Positions 38,341 through 48,193 of a stretch of DNA of 64,000 nucleotides are shown piece by piece. Both the position numbers and the translations under genes were made by a program. Source of the DNA: an uncultured Elioraea sp. GTDB lineage: Bacteria; Pseudomonadota; Alphaproteobacteria; Acetobacterales; Acetobacteraceae. Below the pieces are notes generated by a model that did no database searches, was not told where the DNA came from, and saw only the letters and a program-made list of their open reading frames with translations. The stretch is taken from NCBI GenBank assembly GCA_937928775.1, contig CALFVI010000007.1:1-64000 (forward strand). Direction: 5' to 3'. Within the stretch, counting starts at the first letter, position 1; every line of letters begins with the position of its first letter.

Positions 38341-38775
38341 ATGCTGGTGGAAACGATCCTGAAGGAGAAGGGGGCGGACGTGGTCTCGGTCGCGCCTGCC
38401 ATGACTGTCGCTGAGGCGGCGAGGATCCTGAGCGCGCGACGGATCGGCTCCGTGCTCGTGCGCAACGAGGACGGCGGAATTGCGGGCATTCTCTCCGAGC
38501 GCGACATCGTGCGCGGCATCGCGGAGCAGGGCGCGGCCTCTCTCGGCCTGCCGGTCAGTGCCCTGATGACGCGCGACGTGGTGTTCGCCTCGCCCGCCGA
38601 CACGCTCGACTCCGTGCTCGCGGTGATGACGGAGCGACGGTTCCGCCATCTGCCCGTTCTGGATCAGGGGCGCCTGGTTGGCCTCATCTCCATCGGCGAT
38701 GTCGTCAAGCGCAAGATCGAGGAGGTGACTGAGGAGGCGGAGGGGCTGAGGGCGTTCGTGCAGGGGGCAGGCTGA
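38341..38775 (+). CDS. CBS-domain pair protein
   Basis: A 144-residue cytoplasmic protein made almost entirely of two CBS repeats: VAPAMTVAEAARILSARRIG followed by SVLVRNEDGGIAGILSERDI, then ALMTRDVVFASPADTLDSVL and RRFRHLPVLDQGRLVGLISI. Such stand-alone CBS pairs bind adenine nucleotides or NAD and act as energy sensors. Which enzyme it controls is unknown. The location, 50 bases before a membrane protein gene linked with cytochrome assembly, may be coincidental. Confidence 0.93.
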   Translation: MLVETILKEKGADVVSVAPAMTVAEAARILSARRIGSVLVRNEDGGIAGILSERDIVRGIAEQGAASLGLPVSALMTRDVVFASPADTLDSVLAVMTERRFRHLPVLDQGRLVGLISIGDVVKRKIEEVTEEAEGLRAFVQGAG

Positions 38776-38826
38776 GCTGTGTCGCGCGGTGCTGGCGCCG
38801 GGCTCAGCGCGCGTTAGATTTCCAGC

Positions 38827-39558
38827 ATGGAAGAGCTCGCCACCTGCCTGCATGACCTGACCGCCCTCGGCACCCGAGGAACCTTGGCGCTGGCTGGAGC
38901 GCTGTTCCTGGCCGGCCTGGTCGGCAGCGCCACGCACTGTGTGGGCATGTGCGGGCCTTTCGTCGCGGCGCAGGTCACCGCCCGCTTCTCCGCCTGCCCC
39001 ACGCTCTCCCGCCTCGAAGCAGGCGCGCTTGTGCCCTACCACCTCGGGCGTATGCTGACTTACACGGCGCTCGGCGCCGTGTGCGGTTTCCTCTCAGGCA
39101 CCGTCGTGCATGCGGCTGGCTTTCGGCCCGTGCTGGTTGCCCTCCTGCTGTCTGGTGCGCTGCTGATGTTGGCGCAGGCGTTCGTGCAGGTCGCCGCCCT
39201 CCTGCCCGCCGCTCCAGCCGCCATCGCCGAGCGCGTGGTGCAGCTCGCTTCTCCCCTGCTCGCCGATCCGAGGGGCTCGCGCCGCTTCCTGCTCGGCGTC
39301 GTGCTCGGCTTCCTGCCTTGCGGCTTGCTTTACGGGGCGTTGGCGGCGGCCGCTGCTTCGGCAAGCGCGCTCGGGGGTGCTCTCGGCATGATGGCGTTCG
39401 CGCTCGGCACGGTTCCCGCGTTGATCGGCGTCGGGTTCGCGGGCGCGTTCTTCGGTCGCCGATTCCAGCCCGTCGCGCGCGCCCTGGCAGCGCCTTTGCT
39501 GCTGCTAAATGCTGCCGTGCTGGGCGGGCTTGCGCTGCGCGCTGCTGGTTACGCCTGA
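38827..39558 (+). CDS. DsbD/TauE-like membrane protein, cytochrome-assembly type
   Basis: A 243-residue protein with six or seven helices. The duplicated signature GSATHCVGMCGPFVAAQV and GVVLGFLPCGLLYGALAAAA (CxxxC and PCG in helices) marks the DsbD transmembrane / 'sulfite exporter TauE/SafE-like' group. Members of this group are often encoded near ccoGHIS and are thought to act in metal or thiol handling during cytochrome oxidase assembly; here the cco operon begins about 1 kb away. The function is inferred from family and context, not shown by sequence. Confidence 0.82.
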   Translation: MEELATCLHDLTALGTRGTLALAGALFLAGLVGSATHCVGMCGPFVAAQVTARFSACPTLSRLEAGALVPYHLGRMLTYTALGAVCGFLSGTVVHAAGFRPVLVALLLSGALLMLAQAFVQVAALLPAAPAAIAERVVQLASPLLADPRGSRRFLLGVVLGFLPCGLLYGALAAAAASASALGGALGMMAFALGTVPALIGVGFAGAFFGRRFQPVARALAAPLLLLNAAVLGGLALRAAGYA

Positions 39559-39564
39559 CTGGGC

Positions 39565-40350
39565 CTACTCGACAACGTCTTTGTACGCATGCCACGTGGC
39601 GTGGCCAATGAGAGGCATCGTGACCGCCAGACCGAGGAAAGCTGGAATGATGCCGAAAGCGGTGAAGGCGACGATCAGCGCGGCCCACAGCGTCATCGCT
39701 GGCCAGTTGAGCCGAACTGCGGTGAAGCTGGTCGCCACCGCGACAAACATGTTGGTGTCGCGATCGAGAAGCATCGGGATGGAGACGGCGCTGATCGCGA
39801 ACACCAGGGCGGCGAACAGGGCACCGACTGCCGTGCCGACGGCCCAGAAGGGGATCGCGGATGGCGCTGTCAGTTTAGCGATGATGGTATCCCAGCTCGG
39901 GGTGAAGCCGAGGCCGAAGAACAGGGCGAAGATCAGAAGCGCGATCCGGATCCAGCCGAGGTGGAACAGCCCGAGCAGCACGCCCATGTAGGACAGCTGG
40001 GTCGGGTTGCGCTTGAATCCCGCCAAGGCTGCTGCCAGCGACACCGGCTCACCTGCCGCGATGCGCCGGCTTGTTTCGTAAAGCCCGGCGGCAAGCAAAG
40101 GGGCGAGGAAGAAAAATCCTGACGTCATCGGCAGCACCAGCCAGAACGACTCGAACTGCCAGAGGACCAGCAAGAGAGCGTAGGTGATGGCGAGGATCAG
40201 AAGCCCGTAAGTCACACTGACAGCTGGTGCCGCCATCATGTCACGCCACCCGGCGCTCAGCCACGCCCAAGGCCGATCGACCGGAATTCGCCGCACCCTA
40301 GGGCTATCTCCGTAAAAAACTGGTACTGCCCCGCTCTCCACCTGCGCCAT
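39565..40350 (-). CDS. DUF2189 family integral membrane protein
   Basis: A 261-residue membrane protein with about six helices. It begins SPRVRRIPVDRPWAWLSAGW, a typical DUF2189 start, and includes LVLPMTSGFFFLAPLLAAGL, SYMGVLLGLFHLGW and LLDRDTNMFVAVATSFTAV, followed by GHATWHAYKDVVE at the end. The family often neighbours cytochrome c oxidase genes in alphaproteobacteria; its function is unknown. ATG 40350 is chosen (MAQVESGA), since upstream in-frame starts overlap the regulatory box region. It is divergent from ccoN across 188 bases and could share its FNR-type control. Confidence 0.88.
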   Translation of the reverse strand: MAQVESGAVPVFYGDSPRVRRIPVDRPWAWLSAGWRDMMAAPAVSVTYGLLILAITYALLLVLWQFESFWLVLPMTSGFFFLAPLLAAGLYETSRRIAAGEPVSLAAALAGFKRNPTQLSYMGVLLGLFHLGWIRIALLIFALFFGLGFTPSWDTIIAKLTAPSAIPFWAVGTAVGALFAALVFAISAVSIPMLLDRDTNMFVAVATSFTAVRLNWPAMTLWAALIVAFTAFGIIPAFLGLAVTMPLIGHATWHAYKDVVE

Positions 40351-40446
40351 CGCGATTTCCCACCTTCTCTCGCCCGTCGTTCGGCACGCTGCCGCGCAGG
40401 CGAACGCCTGACGGAAGGATGGCACGCCGATCGGCGCCCGTCGACC

Positions 40447-40460
40447 TTGACACACGTCAA
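40447..40460. promoter_or_regulatory. FnrL/FixK-type operator upstream of ccoN
   Basis: A perfect palindrome TTGAC-ACAC-GTCAA, matching the alphaproteobacterial FNR/FixK consensus TTGAY-N4-RTCAA. It is centred about 85 bases before the ccoN start and about 103 bases before the divergent DUF2189 gene. Activation of cbb3 oxidase operons by Fnr/FixK at low oxygen from such sites is well known; its action on the DUF2189 gene is inference. Confidence 0.88.
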
Positions 40461-40538
40461 TGTCGCTGCACGTTGCTTTCAGCAAAATGAAGATAGCTCC
40501 AGCCGGCGCCTGGGGCACGCTGGATATGAGAGGAACGC

Positions 40539-42020
40539 ATGGGGGAGAGTCTCGCGATCTCGGCTGGCGCTGGACCGGTCGTTCGGACAGAGGCAGCCTA
40601 CGTTGAAGACGTCGTCCGCGCCTTCGTGATCGCGACCGTGTTCTGGGGCGTGGTCGGCTTCCTGATGGGGACGATCATCGCCTGGCAGCTCGCCTTTCCC
40701 CTGCTGAACCTTGATCTCGAGTGGACAACGTTCGGCCGGCGTCGCCCCGTCCATACTTCGGCGGTGATTTTTGCTTTCGGCGGCAATGCTCTGCTCGGCA
40801 CCTCGCTTTACGTCGTGCAGCGCACCTGCCGGGCCCGGCTGTTTGGCGGAAACGAGGCAGGGTGGTTCCTGTTCTGGGGCTATCAGACCTTCATCGTCCT
40901 GGCCGCCCTCGGATACGTCACCGGGGTAACGCAAGGGAAGGAGTATGCCGAGCCCGAATGGTATGTCGACCTGTTCCTGACCTTTGTCTGGGTCGTCTAC
41001 CTCATCGTCTTCGTCGGCACGATCATGAAGCGCGAGGAGCCTCACATTTATGTGGCGAACTGGTTCTACCTCGCCTTCATCATCACCATCGCGATGCTGC
41101 ACATCGGCAACAATCTGGTGCTGCCGATCGACTGGGGCTCCGCCAAGTCGTACCAGGTGGCGGCCGGCGTGCAGGATGCGATGATCCAGTGGTGGTATGG
41201 CCACAACGCTGTCGGCTTCTTCCTCACAGCGGGCTTCCTCGGGATGATGTACTACTTCATCCCGAAGCGCGCCGAGCGACCTGTCTATTCATATCGGCTC
41301 AGCATCGTCCATTTCTGGTCGCTGATCTTCCTCTACATCTGGGCCGGGCCGCACCATTTACACTACACGGCTCTGCCGGACTGGACGCAGACGCTGGGGA
41401 TGATCTTCAGCGTCATGCTGTGGATGCCGTCGTGGGGCGGGATGATCAACGGCATCATGACTCTGTCGGGAGCGTGGGACAAGCTGCGCACCGATCCCGG
41501 GCTTCGCTTCTCCGTCACTGCCGTCGCCTTCTACGGCATGAGCACCTTCGAAGGTCCGGTGATGAGCATCAAGGCCGTCAATGCGCTCAGCCACTACACG
41601 GACTGGACGGTGGGCCATGTGCATTCGGGGGCGATGGGCTGGGTCGGCTTCATCACCTTCGGCGCGATCTACTACCTCGTGCCCGTGCTATGGGGAAAGC
41701 GCGAGCTCTACAGCCAGCGCCTTGTCGCCTGGCACTTCTGGATCGCCACCTTGGGCATCGTCTTCTACATCACGGCGATGTGGGTGTCGGGCATCATGCA
41801 GGGGCTGATGTGGCGTGCCTACGACGAGCTCGGCTTCCTGCAGTACAGCTTCATCGAGACCGTCGCCGCCATGCACCCCTACTACGTGATCCGCGCTTTG
41901 GGCGGGGTGCTCTACGTCACTGGCGCGCTGATTATGGTCTACAACCTCTACAAGACCGTGACGGAATCGGAACCGTTGCCGGCGCCAGCGCCGGCCTGGC
42001 GCCCGCAGGCTGCCGAGTGA
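40539..42020 (+). CDS. ccoN: cbb3-type cytochrome c oxidase subunit I CcoN
   Basis: The 493-residue catalytic subunit of the high-affinity terminal oxidase, with low-spin heme b and the b3-CuB centre. Recognisable blocks: [40 protein letters not shown] (with the cross-linked-type Tyr/His region), [39 protein letters not shown] and [20 protein letters not shown]. The many helices and conserved His residues match CcoN. First gene of the ccoNOQP operon, behind an FNR-type box. Confidence 0.98.
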   Translation: MGESLAISAGAGPVVRTEAAYVEDVVRAFVIATVFWGVVGFLMGTIIAWQLAFPLLNLDLEWTTFGRRRPVHTSAVIFAFGGNALLGTSLYVVQRTCRARLFGGNEAGWFLFWGYQTFIVLAALGYVTGVTQGKEYAEPEWYVDLFLTFVWVVYLIVFVGTIMKREEPHIYVANWFYLAFIITIAMLHIGNNLVLPIDWGSAKSYQVAAGVQDAMIQWWYGHNAVGFFLTAGFLGMMYYFIPKRAERPVYSYRLSIVHFWSLIFLYIWAGPHHLHYTALPDWTQTLGMIFSVMLWMPSWGGMINGIMTLSGAWDKLRTDPGLRFSVTAVAFYGMSTFEGPVMSIKAVNALSHYTDWTVGHVHSGAMGWVGFITFGAIYYLVPVLWGKRELYSQRLVAWHFWIATLGIVFYITAMWVSGIMQGLMWRAYDELGFLQYSFIETVAAMHPYYVIRALGGVLYVTGALIMVYNLYKTVTESEPLPAPAPAWRPQAAE

Positions 42021-42033
42021 GGGAGGCCGCGCG

Positions 42034-42753
42034 ATGCTCCGGCACGAGACGATCGAGAAGAATGTCATCCTGCTCGCGGTGCTCACGTTGATCACGGTTT
42101 CGATCGGCGGGCTTGTCCAGATCATTCCCCTGTTCACGATCGAGACGACCATCGAGCGTGTCGAGGGGGTGCGGCCCTACTCGCCGCTCGAGCTCGCGGG
42201 GCGCAACATTTACATCCGTGAGGGCTGCTATGTGTGTCACAGCCAGATGGTGCGGCCTTTCCGTGACGAGCTCGAACGCTATGGCCACTACAGCCTGGCG
42301 GCGGAGAGCATGTACGATCGCCCCTTCCAGTGGGGCTCGAAGCGCACCGGGCCTGATCTCGCCCGCGTGGGGGGCAAGTACTCGAACGAGTGGCACTACC
42401 AGCACCTGATCGATCCCCGCTCCGTGGTGCCGGAGAGCATCATGCCGCCCTACGCGTTCCTGGTTCGGCCTCTGAAGTTCGACGACATCGAAAAGCACAT
42501 GCGCGCTCTGCAGCGCCTCGGTGTTCCATATACGGACGAGATGATCGCCAACGCGCGGGCCGATCTCGTCGCACAGGCGAATCCAGACGCTGATACCACC
42601 GGCTTGCTCGCGCGCTACCCGAAGGCGGTGGTGGGCGATTTTGACCGCAACACGCGTGTGGTGACGGAGATGGACGCCCTCATCGCCTACCTGCAGATGC
42701 TCGGCACGCTGGTGAACTTCGCCGAGGTGACGCCGCAACAACTTCGCCAGTAG
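42034..42753 (+). CDS. ccoO: cbb3-type oxidase mono-heme cytochrome c subunit CcoO
   Basis: A 239-residue membrane-anchored cytochrome c of the cbb3 oxidase. One N-terminal helix ([20 protein letters not shown]) is followed by [20 protein letters not shown], with a single CxxCH heme motif (about residues 65-69), and [20 protein letters not shown] with [17 protein letters not shown], whose Met is the likely second heme ligand. It starts 13 bases after ccoN and passes electrons from CcoP to CcoN. Confidence 0.97.
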   Translation: MLRHETIEKNVILLAVLTLITVSIGGLVQIIPLFTIETTIERVEGVRPYSPLELAGRNIYIREGCYVCHSQMVRPFRDELERYGHYSLAAESMYDRPFQWGSKRTGPDLARVGGKYSNEWHYQHLIDPRSVVPESIMPPYAFLVRPLKFDDIEKHMRALQRLGVPYTDEMIANARADLVAQANPDADTTGLLARYPKAVVGDFDRNTRVVTEMDALIAYLQMLGTLVNFAEVTPQQLRQ

Positions 42754-42764
42754 GAGCCGGCGCG

Positions 42765-42923
42765 ATGCTCGAGTGGCTCGCCCAGCACTACGAAGCTCTG
42801 CGGCAGATGTGGGTCGTCTGGTTCATGCTTCTGTTCGTCGGCATCGTTGCCTGGGCGTTCTGGCCCTCCAACAAGGAGCGGCTGGAACGGCAGGGCAGGA
42901 TCCCGCTCGACGACGACAGGTGA
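42765..42923 (+). CDS. ccoQ: cbb3-type oxidase small subunit CcoQ
   Basis: A 52-residue protein with one membrane helix (MWVVWFMLLFVGIVAWAFW) followed by PSNKERLERQGRIPLDDD, the usual CcoQ pattern of a short helix and a polar tail. It lies between ccoO and ccoP with gaps of 11 and 16 bases. CcoQ is thought to stabilise CcoP in the complex. Confidence 0.9.
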   Translation: MLEWLAQHYEALRQMWVVWFMLLFVGIVAWAFWPSNKERLERQGRIPLDDDR

Positions 42924-42939
42924 CGGAAAGGAGCACCCG

Positions 42940-43809
42940 GTGCCCACCAAGATCGAGAAGGATGCCCTGACCGGCAAGCTCACCACCGGGCATGAATGGG
43001 ACGGCATCAAGGAGCTCAACACGCCGCTGCCCAAATGGTGGCTTTACATTCTCTACGCAACCATCATCTGGGCGGCGGTCTGGGCCTTGCTGTTTCCTTC
43101 CTTCCCGGGGCTCTCGGGCTATTTCGGCGGCGTTCTGGGCTGGACGAAGCGCGAAGACATCGCGCGTGAGGTGGCGGCGGTGGCGGATGCCCGGGCGCCG
43201 ATGTTCGAACGCATTCGCACCACCGATCTCGAGGAGATCCGACGCGACCCCACACTCCTTCGATTCGCGATGGCCGGCGCACGCCAAGCCTTCGCCGACA
43301 ACTGCGCACCCTGTCATGGGTCGGGCGCGGAAGGCCGTCCGGGCGGGTTTCCGGCCCTGATCGATGACGATTGGATCTGGGGCGGCACGCTGGACGACAT
43401 CGTCTTCACCATTCGCCACGGCATCCGCAATGCCTTGGACGACGATGCCCGTCAGAGCCAGATGCCGGCCTATGGTCAGATCCTGTCTCGGCGCGAGATC
43501 GAGGACGTCGCGGAGCATGTACTGTCGTTCACCGGACGGGCGACGGATGCCGAGGCCGCCAAACGCGGAGAGGCGATCTACGCGGAGCACTGCGTGGCCT
43601 GCCACGGTGAGCAGGGCGAGGGCGTGCGCGCCGTCGGCGGGCCGAGGCTGAACGATGCGATCTGGCTCTACGGCGGTTCGCGCGATCAGATCATCGCTCA
43701 GATCACCAATCCCCGCATGGGGGTGATGCCACCCTGGCAGGGCCGGCTGGACGAGGCGATCATCCGCATGCTCGCCGTCTATGTCCACACGCTGGGCGGC
43801 GGAGAGTAG
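42940..43809 (+). CDS. ccoP: cbb3-type oxidase di-heme cytochrome c subunit CcoP
   Basis: A 289-residue subunit. N-terminal KDALTGKLTTGHEWDGIKEL and NTPLPKWWLYILYATIIWA (membrane helix) is the standard CcoP start; two heme-c motifs follow, CAPCH and CVACH, with distal Met in QMPAYG and GVMPPW. The GTG at 42940 is chosen: GGAAAGGAG stands just upstream and the family start follows directly; an ATG at 42847 lies inside ccoQ. CcoP accepts electrons from soluble cytochrome c or membrane donors. Confidence 0.97.
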   Translation: MPTKIEKDALTGKLTTGHEWDGIKELNTPLPKWWLYILYATIIWAAVWALLFPSFPGLSGYFGGVLGWTKREDIAREVAAVADARAPMFERIRTTDLEEIRRDPTLLRFAMAGARQAFADNCAPCHGSGAEGRPGGFPALIDDDWIWGGTLDDIVFTIRHGIRNALDDDARQSQMPAYGQILSRREIEDVAEHVLSFTGRATDAEAAKRGEAIYAEHCVACHGEQGEGVRAVGGPRLNDAIWLYGGSRDQIIAQITNPRMGVMPPWQGRLDEAIIRMLAVYVHTLGGGE

Positions 43810-43828
43810 GCCGCGGGGCTAGAGGACG

Positions 43829-45340
43829 ATGCGCGTGGACCGCAACATCAACCTCGCGGAACCGCGGGTGACTGCGACTCCGCCCGCGCGGCTCTATGCC
43901 AATCGGGTCAAGGTCTATCCCGCACGCGTGCACGGAACGTTCCGCACAGCGAAGTATGCCTTCCTCGTCTTCGCGCTCGCCGTCTACTACACGCTGCCCT
44001 GGCTGCGGTGGCCGCGCGGCGAGGGGGCGCCGGACCAGCTGATCCTGCTCGACTTCGCGGGTCGGCGCTTCTACCTCGGTCCGGTCGAAATCTGGCCGCA
44101 GGAGATCTATCTCGTCACTGGCCTGCTCATCCTCTCCGCCATCGGCCTCTTTCTCGTCTCCTCCCTGTTCGGACGGGTCTGGTGCGGCTATGCCTGCCCG
44201 CAAACGGTGTGGACCGACCTCTTCATGTGGATCGAGCGCCGCATCGAGGGCGATCGCAACGCCCGGATGAAGCTCGATCAGGGGGCGCGCGACGCCGCCT
44301 ATTGGCGCAAGAAGGTGACCAAGCACGCGCTCTGGCTCGTCATCGCCTTCCTCACTGGCGGCTCGTTCGTTCTTTATGTGCAGGACGCGCCGACCGCGGT
44401 GCGCGACATCTTCACCGGTGAGGCCGGGGCCTGGACCTACACGTTCGTCGGTCTTCTCACCTTCACCACCTATACGCTCGCCGGCTGGGCGCGCGAGCAG
44501 GTGTGTACCTACATGTGCCCCTGGCCGCGTTTCCAGGCCGCGATGCTCGATGAGCAGTCGCTGATCGTCACCTACCGCGCCTGGCGGGGTGAGCCGCGCG
44601 GCAAGCACAAGCAGGGAGAGCCCTGGGAGGGGAGGGGCGACTGCATCGACTGCCGCCAATGCGTCAACGTCTGCCCCACGGGGATCGACATCCGCGACGG
44701 CCAGCAGCTCGAGTGCATCGGCTGCGGGCTGTGCATCGACGCCTGCAATGCGGTGATGGACAAGATTGGCCGCCCGCGCGGCCTGATCGCGCTCGACACT
44801 CTGGCCAATGTGCAAGCCTGTGAACGCGCCGTCGCCGCCACCCCGCCGGGGCCTGGGCGCATTCCGGTGGCCGAAGCTGCGCATCAGCGGATGAAGATCA
44901 TCCGCCCGCGCACAATGATCTACCTGGGCGTGCTCAGCCTGGTCGCGGCGGTGATGCTTCTCGCACTCGCCACCCGCAGTGTCACTGACCTTTCCGTGCT
45001 GCGCGACCGCGCGCCGGTCTACGTCCTGTTGTCGGATGGGTCGGTGCGCAATGCCTATACGCTCAAGATTGTCAATAAGACTCACGAGGCGCGCGTCTTC
45101 ACCCTCAGCCTCGACGGGCTTGCGGCCGCGACGCTGGCCGCGGTCGGCACCGAGGACGTGACAGGCGCGACCATTCCGCTCTCTGCCGCGCCGGACAGCG
45201 TGGCATCGCACCGCGTCTACGTCACTGCGCCGCCCGGTGCTGTGCTGCCCGAAAGCACAACCGTCACCTTCCGTCTCATTGATGCCGCGGGGCGCGAGGC
45301 GGCGCGCGCGGAGAGCGTGTTCCTCGCTCCGCGACGGTGA
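43829..45340 (+). CDS. ccoG: Cytochrome oxidase accessory Fe-S protein CcoG (FixG/RdxA)
   Basis: A 503-residue membrane protein needed for cbb3 assembly, proposed to reduce Cu(II) for CuB insertion. Five or so helices; CGYACPQTVWTDLFMWIE and VCTYMCPWPRFQAAMLDEQS are family marks. Two [4Fe-4S] motifs: CIDCRQCVNVCPTGIDIRDG and CIGCGLCIDACNAVMDKIG. The C-terminal Ig-like periplasmic domain (YTLKIVNKTHEARVFTLSL) is typical. Located 19 bases after ccoP. Confidence 0.96.
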   Translation: MRVDRNINLAEPRVTATPPARLYANRVKVYPARVHGTFRTAKYAFLVFALAVYYTLPWLRWPRGEGAPDQLILLDFAGRRFYLGPVEIWPQEIYLVTGLLILSAIGLFLVSSLFGRVWCGYACPQTVWTDLFMWIERRIEGDRNARMKLDQGARDAAYWRKKVTKHALWLVIAFLTGGSFVLYVQDAPTAVRDIFTGEAGAWTYTFVGLLTFTTYTLAGWAREQVCTYMCPWPRFQAAMLDEQSLIVTYRAWRGEPRGKHKQGEPWEGRGDCIDCRQCVNVCPTGIDIRDGQQLECIGCGLCIDACNAVMDKIGRPRGLIALDTLANVQACERAVAATPPGPGRIPVAEAAHQRMKIIRPRTMIYLGVLSLVAAVMLLALATRSVTDLSVLRDRAPVYVLLSDGSVRNAYTLKIVNKTHEARVFTLSLDGLAAATLAAVGTEDVTGATIPLSAAPDSVASHRVYVTAPPGAVLPESTTVTFRLIDAAGREAARAESVFLAPRR

Positions 45341-45344
45341 GCAC

Positions 45345-45833
45345 ATGACCGGGGCCGACCCGCGCCGAAGCCGCTGGATCCCTTGGGCGTTCGTGGCCTT
45401 CATGGGGGTGGTGATCGCCGTCAACGCCGTCTTCGTCTGGCTTGCCCTTTCCACCTTCACCGGCACCACGGTCGATCGTGCCTATGAGCGCGGGCGTCTC
45501 TACAACGAGGTGCTGGCGGAAGCCGAACGGCAGCGTGCGATCGGTTGGCGGTTCGAGATCGCGTTCCGTCCGGCGGCGGAGCAGCGGGGCACGCTCTTCG
45601 TCTATGCCCGTGACGCCTCCGGTGTCCCGCTCGATCGTCTCGAGTTCGAGGCGATCGCTCTGCGCCCCCTCGAACGCCCCGATCCCCTCCCGCTCGCCCT
45701 GAGAGAGAGCGGGCGTGGCCGTTACGTTGCCGAAATCGATCTGCCAAAGCGAGGGCAATGGGAGGTGCGCCTCGCCGCGCGCCGCGGCGAGGTCGGTCCT
45801 GTGGAGGTGCGCGAGCGGATCATTGTGCCGTGA
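45345..45833 (+). CDS. ccoH: cbb3 oxidase assembly protein CcoH (FixH)
   Basis: A 162-residue FixH-type protein. One membrane helix (WIPWAFVAFMGVVIAVNAVF) and a periplasmic beta domain ending KRGQWEVRLAARRGEVGPV. The start TGTTVDRAYERGRLYNEVLA after the helix is family-like. CcoH interacts with the oxidase during assembly. ATG 45345 is four bases after the ccoG stop; the stop overlaps the GTG of ccoI. Confidence 0.92.
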   Translation: MTGADPRRSRWIPWAFVAFMGVVIAVNAVFVWLALSTFTGTTVDRAYERGRLYNEVLAEAERQRAIGWRFEIAFRPAAEQRGTLFVYARDASGVPLDRLEFEAIALRPLERPDPLPLALRESGRGRYVAEIDLPKRGQWEVRLAARRGEVGPVEVRERIIVP

Positions 45834-48193
45834 CTGCGTTGGGGTCCACCAAGCCTGCACCCTTCACCGGGAGTGCGGCGTGCCTGCATTGCGGCGCACC
45901 TTGCCCGAACGGCGAGCGCTTCTGCTGCACAGGCTGCGAAGGCGCGCATGCCCTCATCACTGGGCTCGGGCTCGACCGGTTCTACGAGCGGCTCGAGGCC
46001 GCCGCCCCGCGGCCCGATCCTGCCGCCGCCCGTCACGACCTTGCCGCCCGCGCCCGCCCCAACGGCGCTGACGGCTGGTCGCTCGAGCTTCTCGTCGGCG
46101 GCGTTTCCTGCGCTGCCTGCATGTGGCTGATCGAGCAGGTGTTGGCGCGCGAACCAGATGTCACCTGGGCCAGGCTCGCCCTCTCCACCCGGCGTCTGAC
46201 CATCCGCTGGCGGGGCACAGCCCAGCGTGCCAACGACTTCGCCGAACGCCTCGCTCGCCTCGGCTTCACCACCGCGCCGTGGGACGCCTCCTGTCTATCC
46301 GCCGCTGACGATGCCGAGGCGAAACGGCTTCTGCGCGCGATGGGCATCGCCGCCTTCGCTTCGATGAACGTGATGCTGGTCTCGGTCGCGGTCTGGGTCG
46401 GGCATGACGACGGCGACATGGGCGAGGCTACGCGTACACTGATGCACTGGCTCGCTGCGCTAATCGCGCTGCCGGCGATCGCCATCGCCGGGCTGCCGTT
46501 CTACCGCTCGGCCTTTACAGCGCTTGTGCGCGGGCGGGCCAATCTCGACCTGCCGATCAGCCTCGCCGTCCTGCTGACCGCGGCGATGAGCCTCTCCGAG
46601 ACCATCCGCGGCGGGCCTTACGCCTACTTCGACTCCGCTGTCACGCTCCTGTTCCTGCTTCTGGTCGGCCGCTATCTCGATCGTCGCGCGCGCGGCCGTG
46701 CGCGCGAAGCGGTGGCCCGGCTTGCTGCCCTTAACCGCGCCCCGGTCGGCGTGCTGGGCGAGGATGGCGTCGCACGGCCACGTTTGCCCGAGGAGGTTCG
46801 CACGGGCGAACGCGTCCTCGTCGCTGCCGGCGAGCGGGTCGGGGTCGATGGCGTGGTGCTGTCCGGCGTCTCGACGGTCGACGAGAGCCTGCTCACGGGC
46901 GAAATCCTGCCGCGCGCTGTTCGCCCAGGGGATCGTGTGCATGCCGGCACGCTGAACCGTGACGCCGCCCTCATCGTGCGCGCCGCCGCGTCTGGCGAGG
47001 GGACGCTGCTTGCTGCCATTGTGCGGCTGATGGAGCGCAGCGAGCAGTCGCGCTCGCGGTTCGTCTCTCTCGCCGATCGCGTGTCCCGACTATACACGCC
47101 GGCGGTGCATGGGCTCGCGCTGGCCACCTTCCTCCTTTGGTGGGGGGTGTTGGACGCGGCGTGGCAACAGGCGCTCGTCTTCGCGGTGGCGGTGCTGATC
47201 ATCACCTGCCCCTGCGCCCTTGGCATCGCCGTTCCAGTGGTCCAGGTCGTCGCCGCCGGCCGACTGGTCAGGCAAGGCGTGCTGGTCACCTCAGGCACCG
47301 CATTCGAGCGTCTGGCCGAGGTCGACACCGTGCTGTTCGACAAGACCGGCACCTTGACGGAGGGCAAGCCGACACTGCTGGCGGGAGCGTGGACGGCGGA
47401 AGATCTTTCCGACGCCGCCCGCCTCGCTGCCGCGTCGCGTCATCCCCTCGCTCGGGCGCTGGTGCAGGCAGTACCCGCGGTGGCGCCGGCCGATGGGGTG
47501 GTGGAGCATCCTGGACTGGGGCTTGAGCTCGCAACCCCTTCAGGGCCGATCCGCCTCGGCGCGGCAGCGTTCGTCGGCGCGGAGGGGGGGGAGGGAATGG
47601 AGCTTTGGCTGTCCCGCCCCGGCCGGGCGCCGGTGCGGTTCGCCTTCGCCGATGCTCTGCGGCCTCAGGCAGCGGAAACGATTCGCCAACTCACCGAACG
47701 CGGCTTCGTGGTCGAACTCCTTTCTGGCGATCGCAGGTCGGCCGTGGGAGAGACCGCGCGAGCCGCCGGCATCGAACGCTGGACTGCGGAAGCATCGCCG
47801 CAGGCGAAGATCGCCCGACTGCACGCCTTGCGCTCGGAAGGGCGTCGGGTGCTGATGGTGGGGGATGGGCTGAATGATGCCCCAGCGCTCGCCGCCGCGC
47901 ATGCCTCGATCGCTTTCGCCTCCGGCTCCGACGTCGCACAGGCCGCGGCCGATGTCGTCGTTCAGGGCAAGTCGCTCGCGCTGGTTGCGGAGACGATCGG
48001 TTCGGCGCGCCGCGCCCAGGCCGCGATCCGTCAGAACATCGCGATCAGCCTTGCCTACAACATCGTCGCCGTGCCGCTTGCGATCGCGGGGCTGGTCACG
48101 CCGCTGATCGCCGCAGTCGCGATGGCAGCGTCTTCGTTGACTGTCATCCTCAACGCCTTGCGCGTGGACCGCGGAGTGGCATGGACGCGCTGA
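45830..48193 (+). CDS. ccoI: Copper-translocating P-type ATPase CcoI (FixI)
   Basis: A P1B-type ATPase of about 787 residues that supplies copper for cbb3 maturation. The N-terminus has a Cys-rich segment (CLHCGAPCPNGERFCCTGCE) and an HMA-like metal site GGVSCAACMW. Core motifs: CPC in ITCPCALGIAVPV, phosphorylation DKTGTLTEGKP, TGE in SLLTGEILPR, HP in ASRHPLARAL, and VGDGLNDAPALAAAHASIAF. The GTG at 45830 overlaps the ccoH stop; a longer upstream ATG would run back through ccoH. The N-terminal Cys arrangement is the FixI type rather than the detoxifying CopA type. Confidence 0.96.
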   Translation: MTALGSTKPAPFTGSAACLHCGAPCPNGERFCCTGCEGAHALITGLGLDRFYERLEAAAPRPDPAAARHDLAARARPNGADGWSLELLVGGVSCAACMWLIEQVLAREPDVTWARLALSTRRLTIRWRGTAQRANDFAERLARLGFTTAPWDASCLSAADDAEAKRLLRAMGIAAFASMNVMLVSVAVWVGHDDGDMGEATRTLMHWLAALIALPAIAIAGLPFYRSAFTALVRGRANLDLPISLAVLLTAAMSLSETIRGGPYAYFDSAVTLLFLLLVGRYLDRRARGRAREAVARLAALNRAPVGVLGEDGVARPRLPEEVRTGERVLVAAGERVGVDGVVLSGVSTVDESLLTGEILPRAVRPGDRVHAGTLNRDAALIVRAAASGEGTLLAAIVRLMERSEQSRSRFVSLADRVSRLYTPAVHGLALATFLLWWGVLDAAWQQALVFAVAVLIITCPCALGIAVPVVQVVAAGRLVRQGVLVTSGTAFERLAEVDTVLFDKTGTLTEGKPTLLAGAWTAEDLSDAARLAAASRHPLARALVQAVPAVAPADGVVEHPGLGLELATPSGPIRLGAAAFVGAEGGEGMELWLSRPGRAPVRFAFADALRPQAAETIRQLTERGFVVELLSGDRRSAVGETARAAGIERWTAEASPQAKIARLHALRSEGRRVLMVGDGLNDAPALAAAHASIAFASGSDVAQAAADVVVQGKSLALVAETIGSARRAQAAIRQNIAISLAYNIVAVPLAIAGLVTPLIAAVAMAASSLTVILNALRVDRGVAWTR

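Noticed and set aside
43760-45469. 569-codon minus-strand open frame opposite ccoG
   Set aside because: Covers the certain ccoG gene and has no coherent fold or motif.
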